A stretch of 64,000 nt of DNA from Pedobacter panaciterrae (GCF_001636695.1 NZ_LGEL01000013.1:1-64000); one strand, 5' to 3'; shown: positions 26,036 through 35,427, numbered from the stretch's first letter. Notes: generated by a model not told the origin, from the sequence alone. Translations and numbers: made by a program.

Positions 26036-27724
26036 ATGGGAAATCACATCAGTCGAAAAAAAGCACTGCAGCACATGGGCGGACTTGCCCTTGCCGGCTT
26101 CCTGCCAGGCGTGGTTAAGGCTTCGCCCGCTACACAAGAGGATAAACAAATTACCCTTCAGGCCAATGCGGCCACCCCCTCACCAAATATTGTTTTAATT
26201 ATTGCAGACCAGATGAGGGCTGATGCCTGCAGACGAGAGGGATTCGCACTAGACACTACCCCATTTCTGGATAGTTTGGCTAAGAACGGAACATGGTTTG
26301 ACAGGTCATACTGCGCAGCACCTGCCTGTGTACCTAGCCGTACATCAATGATGACCGGGCGTTTCCCCAGCGCTACCAGAGTACGGTCGAACTGGAACAT
26401 TAAAGACGCTACCTATACAGCTGATTTAATAGATGTGGTAAAGGCTAAAGGCTATACAACGGCGCATATCGGCAAAAACCACAGTTACCTGACTAAAGCC
26501 CATTTTGACCATTGGGTGGAATATAGCCACCTGGCAGAAATAGGCTCAACCGATCCGGAGGTAAAAAAAGTTAACGATTATCTGGAAAGTACACATTTCT
26601 ATTTCGACCCGAATCCAGCACCATTCCCGGCTGGGATGCAGCAGCCTGCCCGCATCGTAACTGATTCGCAGGATTGGATCACCAATACGGTAAAGAAACA
26701 GGATAAACCATTTTTCCTGTATATGTCTATACCGGAACCACACAATCCTTACCAGGTATCAGAACCCTATTATTCACTTTTCCCAACAAATACACTTCCA
26801 CCAGTGCGGGTTGGTGAAGAAGTACTGACTAAAAAAGGTAACAAATGGGTACTGCAAAAAATAATGATGGAGAAAGGATATCCTGGATTTAAGAAGAACA
26901 TCCCCCGCATACGCAGTAATTACTACGGGATGCTGAGACTGATAGACGATCAGATAAAGAGATTTTCCGGTTTTCTGACCGAGCAAAATCTTGCCGACAA
27001 TACGGTAGTTATATTTGTTGCCGACCATGGTGATTTTGCAGGCGAATATGGCCTGATAAAAAAAGGTGTAGAAGTGCCTGAATGTTTAACCCGAATACCG
27101 ATGATATGGCATGGACCTGGTATTGCTAAAAACAAAGAGGCACATACTGCACATGTATCGAACATTGATATTATGCCAACCATTTGCGATATGATTGGCG
27201 TTGCGCTGCCAGAAGGCGTTCAAGGACGCAGTATGTGGCCCCTGTTAACTGGGAAAAAATATCCTGAGGCAGAGTTTGAAAGCGTAATTGCGCAGCATGG
27301 TTTTGGGGGCTTGCACTTTACCAACCTGCAGGAATATGATCCCTATACACAGGATGGCAATTTAGCAAAAGGAAAAATTGAGTTCGACGAATTAAATACC
27401 TGGTCACAGAGCGGCACCATGCGTATGCTGCGAAAAGCGGATTGGAAACTGGTTTATGATATGCAGGGTAGCGGTCAGCTGTACAACCTTGTTGATGACC
27501 CTTCGGAGGTAAACAATCTATATGACAATAAGGTTCATGCGGCTAAACAAGCTGAACTAATGCAAGATATAATGACCTGGGAATTGCGCACGCAGGACTC
27601 ATTACCTTATCCGCGTGAGGGAGGAAAACGGAAATATGGTTTTAAACGCGATCCGAAAAACTACTGGACTCCCTATGAAAAGGAACCTGAAGAAGCATTA
27701 AAAAACAATATAAAAGACCTGTAA
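26036..27724 (+). CDS. Type I (formylglycine) sulfatase
   Basis: 562 residues. The N-terminal SRKKALQHMGGLALAGFLPG resembles a Tat-like signal. The catalytic motif CVPSRTSMMTG has Cys98 in C-x-P-S-R, the site converted to formylglycine. Other metal ligands are visible: IIADQMRADA at the start and FVADHGDFAGEYG later. It removes sulfate esters from a substrate, probably a sulfated glycan or glycoside given the SusCD context; the S1 subfamily was not resolved. The stop codon overlaps the start of the gene for its maturase. Confidence 0.95.
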   Translation: MGNHISRKKALQHMGGLALAGFLPGVVKASPATQEDKQITLQANAATPSPNIVLIIADQMRADACRREGFALDTTPFLDSLAKNGTWFDRSYCAAPACVPSRTSMMTGRFPSATRVRSNWNIKDATYTADLIDVVKAKGYTTAHIGKNHSYLTKAHFDHWVEYSHLAEIGSTDPEVKKVNDYLESTHFYFDPNPAPFPAGMQQPARIVTDSQDWITNTVKKQDKPFFLYMSIPEPHNPYQVSEPYYSLFPTNTLPPVRVGEEVLTKKGNKWVLQKIMMEKGYPGFKKNIPRIRSNYYGMLRLIDDQIKRFSGFLTEQNLADNTVVIFVADHGDFAGEYGLIKKGVEVPECLTRIPMIWHGPGIAKNKEAHTAHVSNIDIMPTICDMIGVALPEGVQGRSMWPLLTGKKYPEAEFESVIAQHGFGGLHFTNLQEYDPYTQDGNLAKGKIEFDELNTWSQSGTMRMLRKADWKLVYDMQGSGQLYNLVDDPSEVNNLYDNKVHAAKQAELMQDIMTWELRTQDSLPYPREGGKRKYGFKRDPKNYWTPYEKEPEEALKNNIKDL

Positions 27725-28617
27725 TGACCAGCAAATCAAGTCCATGTTGTTCGGCAAGCCGACCTTCGTCTTCTGTGCCGACTGATGACGGCATAAAAAT
27801 GACGACAAACACTGCAACTGCAGATATGATTAAAATCTCTTCCGGCAGCTTCCTAATGGGCACAGAAGATCTTGAAGGATTCGTTACAGATGCTGAAGGA
27901 CCTGTACGTGAAGTGGTGCTCAATGAATATTACATTGATCCTACCTGCGTAACCAACCAGATGTTCAGCGACTTCATAAAGGCAACGAATTATAAAACGG
28001 ATGCCGAAAAATATGGATGGTCATTTGTGTTTGAAGGGTTGCTATCAAAAGAAATACTAGAAAGTGATATCCTGGTAGCTGATGGCACACCGTGGTGGTG
28101 TATCATACCCGGTGCTTTTTGGGCCAGTCCGGAAGGCATTGGCAGTACTATTTCTGATAGGTTAAACCATCCGGTAGTACATGTTTCCTGGTATGATGCC
28201 ATAGCCTACTGCGAATGGGCCGGAAAAAGGCTACCCACAGAGGCAGAATGGGAAAAGGCGGCCCGCGGAGGCCTGGTACAAAACAAATATCCATGGGGAA
28301 ATGAACTAACACCCGACGGGCTGCATCAATGCAACATCTGGCAAGGCGACTTTCCGCATCAAAATACCCTTGAAGATGGATATCTGGGCACCGCTCCTGC
28401 AAAAAGCTTTTCACCGAATGGATTTGGTTTATACAATGTTGCCGGGAATGTATGGGAATGGTGTAATGATGCTGGAATCCAGGAAACCAAGGTAATAAAA
28501 GGGGGGTCTTTTTTGTGTCATCACAGTTATTGTAACCGTTACCGTGTTGCCGCGCGGTCGGCAAACACACCCGCCAGCTCGGCATCAAATATGGGGTTCC
28601 GGTGCGTAGCGGATTGA
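27724..28617 (+). CDS. Formylglycine-generating enzyme (sulfatase maturase)
   Basis: 297 residues of the FGE/SUMF1 fold: ISSGSFLMGTED near the start, WYDAIAYCEWAGKRLPTEAEWEKAARGG, NVAGNVWEWC and the C-terminal block with GGSFLCHHSYCNRYR and SNMGFRC. The two catalytic cysteines of true FGE (Cys336/Cys341 in human) are present as Cys265 and Cys270, which separates it from the many FGE-like proteins that lack them. The start overlaps the sulfatase stop (TAATG), so the enzymes are made together. An N-terminal CC near residues 8-9 is common in bacterial FGE. Confidence 0.94.
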   Translation: MTSKSSPCCSASRPSSSVPTDDGIKMTTNTATADMIKISSGSFLMGTEDLEGFVTDAEGPVREVVLNEYYIDPTCVTNQMFSDFIKATNYKTDAEKYGWSFVFEGLLSKEILESDILVADGTPWWCIIPGAFWASPEGIGSTISDRLNHPVVHVSWYDAIAYCEWAGKRLPTEAEWEKAARGGLVQNKYPWGNELTPDGLHQCNIWQGDFPHQNTLEDGYLGTAPAKSFSPNGFGLYNVAGNVWEWCNDAGIQETKVIKGGSFLCHHSYCNRYRVAARSANTPASSASNMGFRCVAD

Positions 28618-28702
28618 TCTTTTGTTAAACCTGCAGGAATTAAAAGGGAGGCTCTAAAAAGGTAAGGTCGTCATTTCAACAGCTCACCTCGTCATTAACA
28701 AA

Positions 28703-28795
28703 CCCAGCCCGTCATCTCGAGGCTACGAGAGATCTCTTGATTATGCTAATTCGGTATTCAAGAGATCTCTCGTAGCCTCGAGATGACGGGCTGGG
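28703..28795. repeat. 38-bp perfect inverted repeat between convergent genes
   Basis: Arms 28703-28740 and 28758-28795 are exact reverse complements, with a 17-base loop. Each arm contains GTCATCTCGAG and the palindrome AGAGATCTCT. Upstream bases 28668-28700 carry further partial CGTCAT copies. The GTCAT...GAGATCTCTT pattern resembles the interspersed hairpin repeats common in Bacteroidota intergenic regions. It sits between the FGE and GH32 genes and would also fold in RNA from either side. Confidence 0.93.
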
Positions 28796-28830
28796 CTGTC
28801 AATCATGGGCTTAGTTAAAGAATTATAGCA

Positions 28831-31026
28831 TTACAATTCTGGCCATGCCGATTTAAGTGAGTAAACATTTACAACTTGAAGTGCTGCTCCATCCTTGCTG
28901 TTAAAGGAATAAACCGGCTTTTCATCTTTCGGCATAAAACAAGAAGAAAGAACCACCTCTCCATTATTAGCAAAAACCTCAATGGTATTTCTGTCCAACA
29001 GAATCTTTAGCTTAATTTTTCCATTGACAGGTTTTAATGGCGCCCTTCCCATATTGTTTAGTTCGTTAATCTCAGTTTCTTTCGGTGAGATCCATGAATC
29101 TGGGGTCATTCCGCCTCTAACAGGATCACCACCGCAGGAAAGCATATTGGTATTAGCATTGTAAGTCAATTTAACATTACGCAACATAAATGTAAAAGAG
29201 GATTTGTCTTTCACATTAACTTCAAAATTCATCTCATAAATATCCCCGGTTAGTTTCTTCAAAATCTCACTTTTACCTTTATAGCGAACAGAATAAAGAT
29301 TTTGAATTTCTTTTACGGGTAATCTGAAAGCCTTTACCCCTTCAGGAGTTGTTCGAAGTGTCAATTCCGTAGGAAAATTCATTTGCTGGGTAAAGGGCAT
29401 TCCAGGATAACGTTCAGTAGGCATCCAGGCCAGCATCACACACCTTTTTTCGGGAGTATCACTCCAGGTTTGAGGGGCATAGAAATTAAGGCCATAATCA
29501 CCCCTCAATACTTTCGTTTCCGGTTTAAAATTCTTAGCATCAAAAGTACCAATCACATAATCACCGTTTGCTCCAAAAAATATCCACTTCTTTTTTGATT
29601 TATCCCCATCTACGAACAAAGGTTCAAAACCGGGACACTCCCTAACACCCTCAATCGAAAAGGTACTGAGGTGCTTCCAATTTTTAAGATCAGTTGAGGC
29701 AAATATTCCAAAGTCATAATCCTTATCCATAAATAAAGACATAATCCATTGTTTTGAATCTTCATCCCACACTACTTTAGGATCTCTGTTTTCCTTATAT
29801 ATATTTTTGATCACAGGGTTTTGATCATAGTATGTAAATGTTTTTCCGCCGTCATTGCTATAAGCCATAGTCTGTGTACACATTGGACCAAGTCCAGCTG
29901 ACGGATTACCTCCACTGGTAATAAAAGCTACAATCGTTTTTTCCTTTCCTGTTTGCAGACCAGCTGTATTATTTGAATCCACTACTGCTGAACCTGACCA
30001 GCAACCCGACCAAACTTTATGAGGGGTAATATGATTATTGATCTGTTCCCAATGTACAAGGTCTTTACTGGTAGCATGGCCCCAATCTTTGTAGGCACCG
30101 GGACGATGAGGCGGCTGATACTGGAAAAACATGTGATACACGCCATCATAATATACCAGTCCGTTCGGATCATTTAACCAATTCTTTTTTGCTGAAAAAT
30201 GAAATTGAGGACGGTATTTTTCATGATAATATTGAGGTTTACCATCTTTAAGTTCTTTTACTCCGGAAACATACTTTAGCTGCTCATCAGATATATACTT
30301 TTCCCACAATACAACATGATCAATTAAGCCATTAAACCTGGCTTCAACCTGATCATTAGTGACATTGGCATAACCAAATTCATTCTTATACTGAGCACCA
30401 ATCAACACGGGGCGTCGGTTCCAATTGCGGATTTCACCTACTGTTACCTCCTCATCACGTAACAAACCATCCACATACATTTGAGATACCTGCCCGTTAA
30501 AACGTATTACTACATCATGCCATTTATTAATCTCATCTGGAGGAAGCTTGTATCTAAGCATATGTAATCCTGCTATTTCATCACTACCCATTTGGCTTTC
30601 TATAAATACATCATTATCTGATTTAACCAGAAATAAGCTATAGGCCATGTTCTGATCATTGCCGGCCTTACCAACTAACGGACTCATACCTTCTACTTTG
30701 TCCGCTTTAAATCTGACCAGAATGGAGGCATTTTTACCATTAAGGTTAAGCTCATCATTAATACCCTGACCTGCGTCTAACCATCCTCCATTTAGCCTGG
30801 CTACCATGGCATCGCCACCTCTTTCCTTTGATGCTTTAGCTTCATCTGAAGTTAAAACTATAAACTCAACCGAGCCATGCTTTTTCAACTGGCTGTTTAT
30901 ACCTGCCCTATCGTTAAGATCTGAGAGAGACCAACTAGCCACCGCATCTTCAAAATTTCCTGACAATTGCCAGGATAATGATAAAACAATAGCAATAATG
31001 GTTAATGTGACAGGTAATTTTTTCAT
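28831..31026 (-). CDS. LamG-GH32 fructan hydrolase (levanase/inulinase-like)
   Basis: 731 residues. Signal segment; a LamG/concanavalin-like domain (about 75-250); a GH32 five-bladed propeller (about 270-585); and a C-terminal beta-sandwich. GH32 catalytic residues are all present: nucleophile Asp286 in WLNDPNG, the RDP motif at 414-416 and acid/base Glu463 in RECPGFEP. The end has IEVFANNGEVVLSS, as in GH32 C-domains. It should hydrolyse beta-fructosides outside the cytoplasm. It is the last gene of a minus-strand run whose other genes are not obviously about fructan. Confidence 0.93.
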   Translation of the reverse strand: MKKLPVTLTIIAIVLSLSWQLSGNFEDAVASWSLSDLNDRAGINSQLKKHGSVEFIVLTSDEAKASKERGGDAMVARLNGGWLDAGQGINDELNLNGKNASILVRFKADKVEGMSPLVGKAGNDQNMAYSLFLVKSDNDVFIESQMGSDEIAGLHMLRYKLPPDEINKWHDVVIRFNGQVSQMYVDGLLRDEEVTVGEIRNWNRRPVLIGAQYKNEFGYANVTNDQVEARFNGLIDHVVLWEKYISDEQLKYVSGVKELKDGKPQYYHEKYRPQFHFSAKKNWLNDPNGLVYYDGVYHMFFQYQPPHRPGAYKDWGHATSKDLVHWEQINNHITPHKVWSGCWSGSAVVDSNNTAGLQTGKEKTIVAFITSGGNPSAGLGPMCTQTMAYSNDGGKTFTYYDQNPVIKNIYKENRDPKVVWDEDSKQWIMSLFMDKDYDFGIFASTDLKNWKHLSTFSIEGVRECPGFEPLFVDGDKSKKKWIFFGANGDYVIGTFDAKNFKPETKVLRGDYGLNFYAPQTWSDTPEKRCVMLAWMPTERYPGMPFTQQMNFPTELTLRTTPEGVKAFRLPVKEIQNLYSVRYKGKSEILKKLTGDIYEMNFEVNVKDKSSFTFMLRNVKLTYNANTNMLSCGGDPVRGGMTPDSWISPKETEINELNNMGRAPLKPVNGKIKLKILLDRNTIEVFANNGEVVLSSCFMPKDEKPVYSFNSKDGAALQVVNVYSLKSAWPEL

Positions 31027-31108
31027 TGTCTATAAACTTTGGATAAAGGCCAAAAAAAGGATTTGGCACGAAATAAAAATAGACAATATTAATAATCTTC
31101 CTAATTAT

Positions 31109-32410
31109 TTATACAACCTGATACTTATAAGTCTTTTTTGAATTCTGTTTGCTTTGTATAAAATAGAACAATGACAGTAATGTACTGATACCACCGATAA
31201 TGGCCACATACATCATGCCTTCTTTGAAGAAACTACTCCAACTGATATGCCGTCCTCCAAATTCTTTAAACATCATGATGCTAATTGTACCCAGATAACC
31301 AATAGAATCTGCAACGTACATAACAAATCCAACATTACTTTTGTAGTTAAAAGTGGCAATCATTCGTTCAAAAAAGATGGCATTAAAAGGTACGTATCCC
31401 ATATACAAGCCAATTCCGGTAAAGGTCATCCATGCAACCGGGCCAATTAAATGATGATCAAACATCCATGTAGAAACCCCGAGCAATAAAAACCCGAATA
31501 CAATAAACAGATGGATATATTTAAATGCCTGAAGATTGCTTTTAACGAGGATTAATAAACTCATCATACCAAGGATAATAATAGAAATAATACTATCTAC
31601 ATGAGTAAATATTCCATTTCCTTTAACCCCTAAGTCTGTCCATATCTCTACTTCGAAATTATCCCTTACATCCCTCATAATGGTTAACATTACATAAATG
31701 ATCACAACCAATACAATTCCCGGAATAAAACGCAGTAAAAACTGCATACGCTGTGCAGCATTCATGGGTACACGTTCAGCCCGTAACAGTTTGTCTTCAG
31801 CTGTTGGCGGAGGCATCACCTCCAGATAGCAAACAAATAGCAATAAAGGTATTACAAATAATGCCCCTGTTAGAAAGGGCATAAAAAATTCATTTACACC
31901 AAAATCTGTAATTAACGTTCTTCCTACGGTCTTTACAAACCCTGAGGCAAAAATGAGACTTATCGACATTACCGCAGCCATGAATTCCGTAGATTTTCTA
32001 CCTTCAAGATAGCCGAAGATTAAGCCCCAGATCATCCCCAGAGGGAATCCGTTTATAAAAAGGAAGAGGATGTTCCAGGGTGCAGGTACAACTGCAAATC
32101 CAAAAAGAGCCAGCCAGGCTACACCGATTAAAAGGAAAATGTAAAAGGCTCTTTTTTTAGGAGTAACCTCTGAAATGAACCGGATGCCATAAAATTTACT
32201 AAGTGTATAACCAATCAGCTGCGCGATCACCAGCCAGACTTTATAATCAATATGAAGGTATTCATGTTCGCCATAAATACCGGCAGAAAATGACTTCCTG
32301 AAAGCATACATGCTCGTATAAGCTCCAAATGCTGAAACGGCTGCCAGGATAGAAACAACAGGGTAAGGCCATGTTGCAATCTTTTGCTTTAGTTGATGAA
32401 TGACTCCCAT
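31109..32410 (-). CDS. DUF5690-family MFS transporter (organophosphate-transporter-like)
   Basis: 433 residues with about 12 membrane helices. The start SAFGAYTSMYAFRKSFSAGIY resembles the first helix of GlpT/UhpT-like organophosphate antiporters and, as I recall it, the DUF5690 family that sits near phosphonate genes in Bacteroidota. Motif NGFPLGMIWGLIFGYLEGRKSTE follows helix 4. The gene starts 11 bases after the HD-domain gene, so the two are co-transcribed. Import of a phosphonate or phosphate ester is inferred. Confidence 0.82.
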   Translation of the reverse strand: MGVIHQLKQKIATWPYPVVSILAAVSAFGAYTSMYAFRKSFSAGIYGEHEYLHIDYKVWLVIAQLIGYTLSKFYGIRFISEVTPKKRAFYIFLLIGVAWLALFGFAVVPAPWNILFLFINGFPLGMIWGLIFGYLEGRKSTEFMAAVMSISLIFASGFVKTVGRTLITDFGVNEFFMPFLTGALFVIPLLLFVCYLEVMPPPTAEDKLLRAERVPMNAAQRMQFLLRFIPGIVLVVIIYVMLTIMRDVRDNFEVEIWTDLGVKGNGIFTHVDSIISIIILGMMSLLILVKSNLQAFKYIHLFIVFGFLLLGVSTWMFDHHLIGPVAWMTFTGIGLYMGYVPFNAIFFERMIATFNYKSNVGFVMYVADSIGYLGTISIMMFKEFGGRHISWSSFFKEGMMYVAIIGGISTLLSLFYFIQSKQNSKKTYKYQVV

Positions 32411-32421
32411 ATCATTATAAT

Positions 32422-33009
32422 TTATTCGTTTATCTGGTGTACTTCTTCCAGGTAATCTGTAAGTCTTTGTTTTATGTTCATTATCTCATCTTCAGTCACG
32501 GGAATTTCCGTCTCTTTTCCAAGGTCGTCCCATAGGCGAATCTTGATATAGAGGTCTCTCATGGGGTCTGCTTCAAAAGCGAGGGCCTCAGCAGCATTCA
32601 TGGGCCCACCCTGATATCTCAAAGTGATCTGACTGGCTTCTGAAAGCTCATTTAAATAATTCTGGTCTTTGAAGGCGAGGTATCTTTTTGTATTCACGTG
32701 ACTGCTTACCAACTTTGCTAAACGCTCCGGAAAACCGGACTTCAATAAATATTCAGCCCCCAAACGATCATGATCTTGTCTGCCATATCCTTCCATATCT
32801 TCTTTGCCCTCTAAAAAATGACCTATATCATGAAGGAAAGCAGCAATCACCATTTCATTGGAAGCATTTTCTTTAATTGCACAATTTGCCGACTGCATCA
32901 TATGCATCAACTGGGTCACATTCTCTCCATATTCTTCATTTCCATATTTTTCATACAAGCTGAATATTTCATCTACTTTTGCTGCGATATCAGTCTTAGT
33001 TAAAGGCAT
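32422..33009 (-). CDS. PhnZ-like HD-domain di-iron oxygenase
   Basis: 195 residues matching the phosphonate-associated HD-domain family (TIGR03276 type). The metal ligands expected for PhnZ are all seen: His36, His60, Asp61, His80, His104 and Asp161; His64 and Lys108 match the PhnZ phosphonate-contacting His62 and Lys108. A Tyr27/Glu29 pair precedes helix VTQLMHMMQSA, as in the PhnZ lid. PhnZ oxidises 2-amino-1-hydroxyethylphosphonate to glycine and phosphate, cleaving the C-P bond. No PhnY*-type hydroxylase lies in this window, so the substrate may be taken up already hydroxylated or may differ. Residue numbers of PhnZ are from memory. Confidence 0.85.
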   Translation of the reverse strand: MPLTKTDIAAKVDEIFSLYEKYGNEEYGENVTQLMHMMQSANCAIKENASNEMVIAAFLHDIGHFLEGKEDMEGYGRQDHDRLGAEYLLKSGFPERLAKLVSSHVNTKRYLAFKDQNYLNELSEASQITLRYQGGPMNAAEALAFEADPMRDLYIKIRLWDDLGKETEIPVTEDEIMNIKQRLTDYLEEVHQINE

Positions 33010-33021
33010 ATTGTTGAGTTA

Positions 33022-34704
33022 TTAATTATTTAAAAACAATTTATTTGCTGGTATTATTTGCTTGGTTAATCCTGGACCAGCATAAAAGACATCCAACCAG
33101 AAACCGCCCATTTCATTGAAATAAAGAGCTTTTATAGTGTATCTTCCCTTTTTTAGCGTTACTTTTCCAGAGCGTTCTATGACACCATGACTGTCATTAT
33201 TGTCTACAACTTTTTGCTGATCTATATACAACTGACTACCATCATCTGACTGGGTATAAAATGTATACTCACCATCTGCATCAATTTCAATATAGCCTTC
33301 AAATGAAACAGCGAAGGTGCTGTTGTCTTTGGACAACAAAGGGAGTATCTGTTCGCGGTTCAGGTTGAACTCGAAACTTTCCCAGTATTTATCAGATTTA
33401 AGTTGTGCGAAGTCAGGAAGTCTGGTCCAATTGCTGCCCCTATAAAACCTCACATTAAGACCATTTCCCAGTTTGGATTTTACAATCCTGAAATATGCAT
33501 TTGTAGTTAAACTTTCATTTCCTGCTTTGTCAAATGACCGTGCTTTAACCACTGTTGTTTTGTCTAAAGAAAATGGTGTTTTATATAAAGTCGAACTGGC
33601 ATTAGGTTGTGTTCCATCAAGAGTATACCTGATTTCACTGTCCTTAGCAACGGCCTCCATTTTTAAAGTTGCATTTTGATCGATATAAAGTCCACCGGCC
33701 TGTGCAAACAGGTATTTATCAGGATGGATAACCGGGGATGGAATTACCTCCTTACCTATCCATAGGTTGTCAGGTTCTCCAAAACCCGAAAAAGCACTTT
33801 TAACAGGCCTACCTGTCCAGGCATATGGTGGAGTAACATTTAATGCGAAGGCAATACTTGCAGCCAGATCGTAGGTGTATACTTGCTGCTTTACCTGATA
33901 TCCTTTTTTGCTTCCTTTACCGTAAAAGATCATCGCAATTTCTGCCTCTGCAGGACTAGCTCCTCCATGCCCATAACCTACACCGCCATGATCGGAAGTA
34001 ATAATTACAAGCGTATTTTCCATCATGTTTGCTCTTACCAAACCTGCAAGTACAATACCAACTAGTGAATCGGCCTTTTCTACTGCTTTAAAATATTCTG
34101 TAGTGCCATGCCCACTGCCGTGACCTGCACCATCAACATGATCAAGCTGAAGAAAGGCAAAGGCGGGTTTTTTATGCTCCAGATAATTTATAAAGTCGGA
34201 AGTTGCGCCCCCTTCTGAATCGACATGCTTATGATAAGACAAGCTTTCAGGTTCAACCAATCGGGCGAAACCATCCCAATGGTATACGGCGCCTATCTCT
34301 GCTTTAGGCTTTGCTTTTCTGATTACGGAAAAAATAGTGGGGAACAAGCCAGATGGGCCACTAACTATTGGAGGTAGAGAAGCTTCTTCCTTCTCCCAGT
34401 CATTATCCAGGATACCATGCGCCTCTAAGCCTGCACCCATAATCATGGATGCCCAGTTTGGACTGCTACTGGATGGAAGAACTGTTCTTACATTCCATTT
34501 CACTGCTCCTCCGGCAATCATTTTATCCAGTATAGGTGTATTTGCCTTACGGATGCCATCAGGACTTAAACCATCAATACCAATAACTATAACATGCTTA
34601 ATACCTTTTGGGTTGGAACTGACATCTTTTGAATGTGCCGCCACCGAAAAAAGGGAGAACAGTATGATTAATAAAAGGCGCTTATATTTATTTTCTGTGG
34701 GCAT
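33022..34704 (-). CDS. Alkaline-phosphatase-superfamily phosphodiesterase with CHB_HEX and PA14 domains
   Basis: 560 residues from the ATG at 34704 (signal peptide MPTENKYKRLLLIILFSLFSVAAHS). The first 290 residues are a NPP/phosphodiesterase-like alkaline phosphatase fold: metal Asp in VIGIDGLS, Ser nucleophile in PSSSSPNW (Thr in most NPPs), LDHVDGAGHG, SDHGG and YGHGG. Then a chitobiase-like CHB_HEX domain (RYTLDGTQPNAS) and a PA14 domain (GLNVRFYRGSNW to YTFYTQSDDGSQLYID), both carbohydrate-associated. Likely a periplasmic or surface enzyme that cleaves a phosphoester or phosphonate on a glycan. Paralogue of the protein at 35549. Confidence 0.9.
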   Translation of the reverse strand: MPTENKYKRLLLIILFSLFSVAAHSKDVSSNPKGIKHVIVIGIDGLSPDGIRKANTPILDKMIAGGAVKWNVRTVLPSSSSPNWASMIMGAGLEAHGILDNDWEKEEASLPPIVSGPSGLFPTIFSVIRKAKPKAEIGAVYHWDGFARLVEPESLSYHKHVDSEGGATSDFINYLEHKKPAFAFLQLDHVDGAGHGSGHGTTEYFKAVEKADSLVGIVLAGLVRANMMENTLVIITSDHGGVGYGHGGASPAEAEIAMIFYGKGSKKGYQVKQQVYTYDLAASIAFALNVTPPYAWTGRPVKSAFSGFGEPDNLWIGKEVIPSPVIHPDKYLFAQAGGLYIDQNATLKMEAVAKDSEIRYTLDGTQPNASSTLYKTPFSLDKTTVVKARSFDKAGNESLTTNAYFRIVKSKLGNGLNVRFYRGSNWTRLPDFAQLKSDKYWESFEFNLNREQILPLLSKDNSTFAVSFEGYIEIDADGEYTFYTQSDDGSQLYIDQQKVVDNNDSHGVIERSGKVTLKKGRYTIKALYFNEMGGFWLDVFYAGPGLTKQIIPANKLFLNN

Positions 34705-34849
34705 GAGTGTAAGTTCAAACGACACCACAATAGTAAACAAAGTTTACCTACAGAAAACAAATTGTATATTATCAATACATTAAGTTATGGTTGCCCAATA
34801 GTAAACCAAGGGGAATTAAATCAGAAAAACTAATAAATCAAGGGTAGAT

Positions 34850-35422
34850 CTATTGTTCAAAAAAGTACACGGCAATCATCACCACTTTGTCTGTGCCGAT
34901 ATTTTTAGGGGAATGAGGAATTCTACCATCGAAAAGTATAGAATCGCCTTGATTGAATTCAATTTGCTGATCCTCAAAATTAAACAGCACTTTACCCGAT
35001 ATCACATATTTATATTCGAAAGCGTCTGTTGTAACCAATGGCCTGCTTGAATCGGGATCAAGTGTAAGCAAAACGATATCTACTGTGGCATCTTTGATAG
35101 ACTGAGTAAAAATGCGATGGTAGTGAAATCCAATCGCATCTTCTTTTTCAAAATACTCGTATTCGGTTGATCTTTTGATAAGGATGGGTGCCTTGCCTTT
35201 TCCAATTACTATATCTTTAAAGAATGATTTTAAATCTACATCCAGCGCATTGATGATCTCTATCAGCACCATAAGAGATGGAATAGTTCGGCTATTTTCA
35301 ATCTGTGAAATGAAACCTTTGCTTACATCGGCCTTAGTTGCAAGTTCCTGAACAGTAATACCTTTTTCACGTCTAAAACTCTTAATTTTTTTACTGATCT
35401 GGATAAGAACATCTGCCTGCAT
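34850..35422 (-). CDS. XRE-cupin transcriptional regulator
   Basis: 190 residues: helix-turn-helix (about 10-65: GITVQELATKADVSKGFISQIENSRTIPSLMVLIEI) and a C-terminal cupin barrel (about 115-190: YKYVISGKVLFNFEDQQIEFNQGDSILFDGRIPHSPKN). The architecture is that of PuuR/SinR-like sensors that bind a small molecule in the cupin. It lies between the two paralogous phosphodiesterase genes and has a dyad over its own start, so it probably controls this locus. Confidence 0.9.
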   Translation of the reverse strand: MQADVLIQISKKIKSFRREKGITVQELATKADVSKGFISQIENSRTIPSLMVLIEIINALDVDLKSFFKDIVIGKGKAPILIKRSTEYEYFEKEDAIGFHYHRIFTQSIKDATVDIVLLTLDPDSSRPLVTTDAFEYKYVISGKVLFNFEDQQIEFNQGDSILFDGRIPHSPKNIGTDKVVMIAVYFFEQ

Positions 35423-35427
35423 CTTTA

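Noticed and set aside
28703-28795. Terminal inverted repeats of an insertion sequence
   Set aside because: The arms enclose only 17 bases, with no transposase gene and no target duplication seen.
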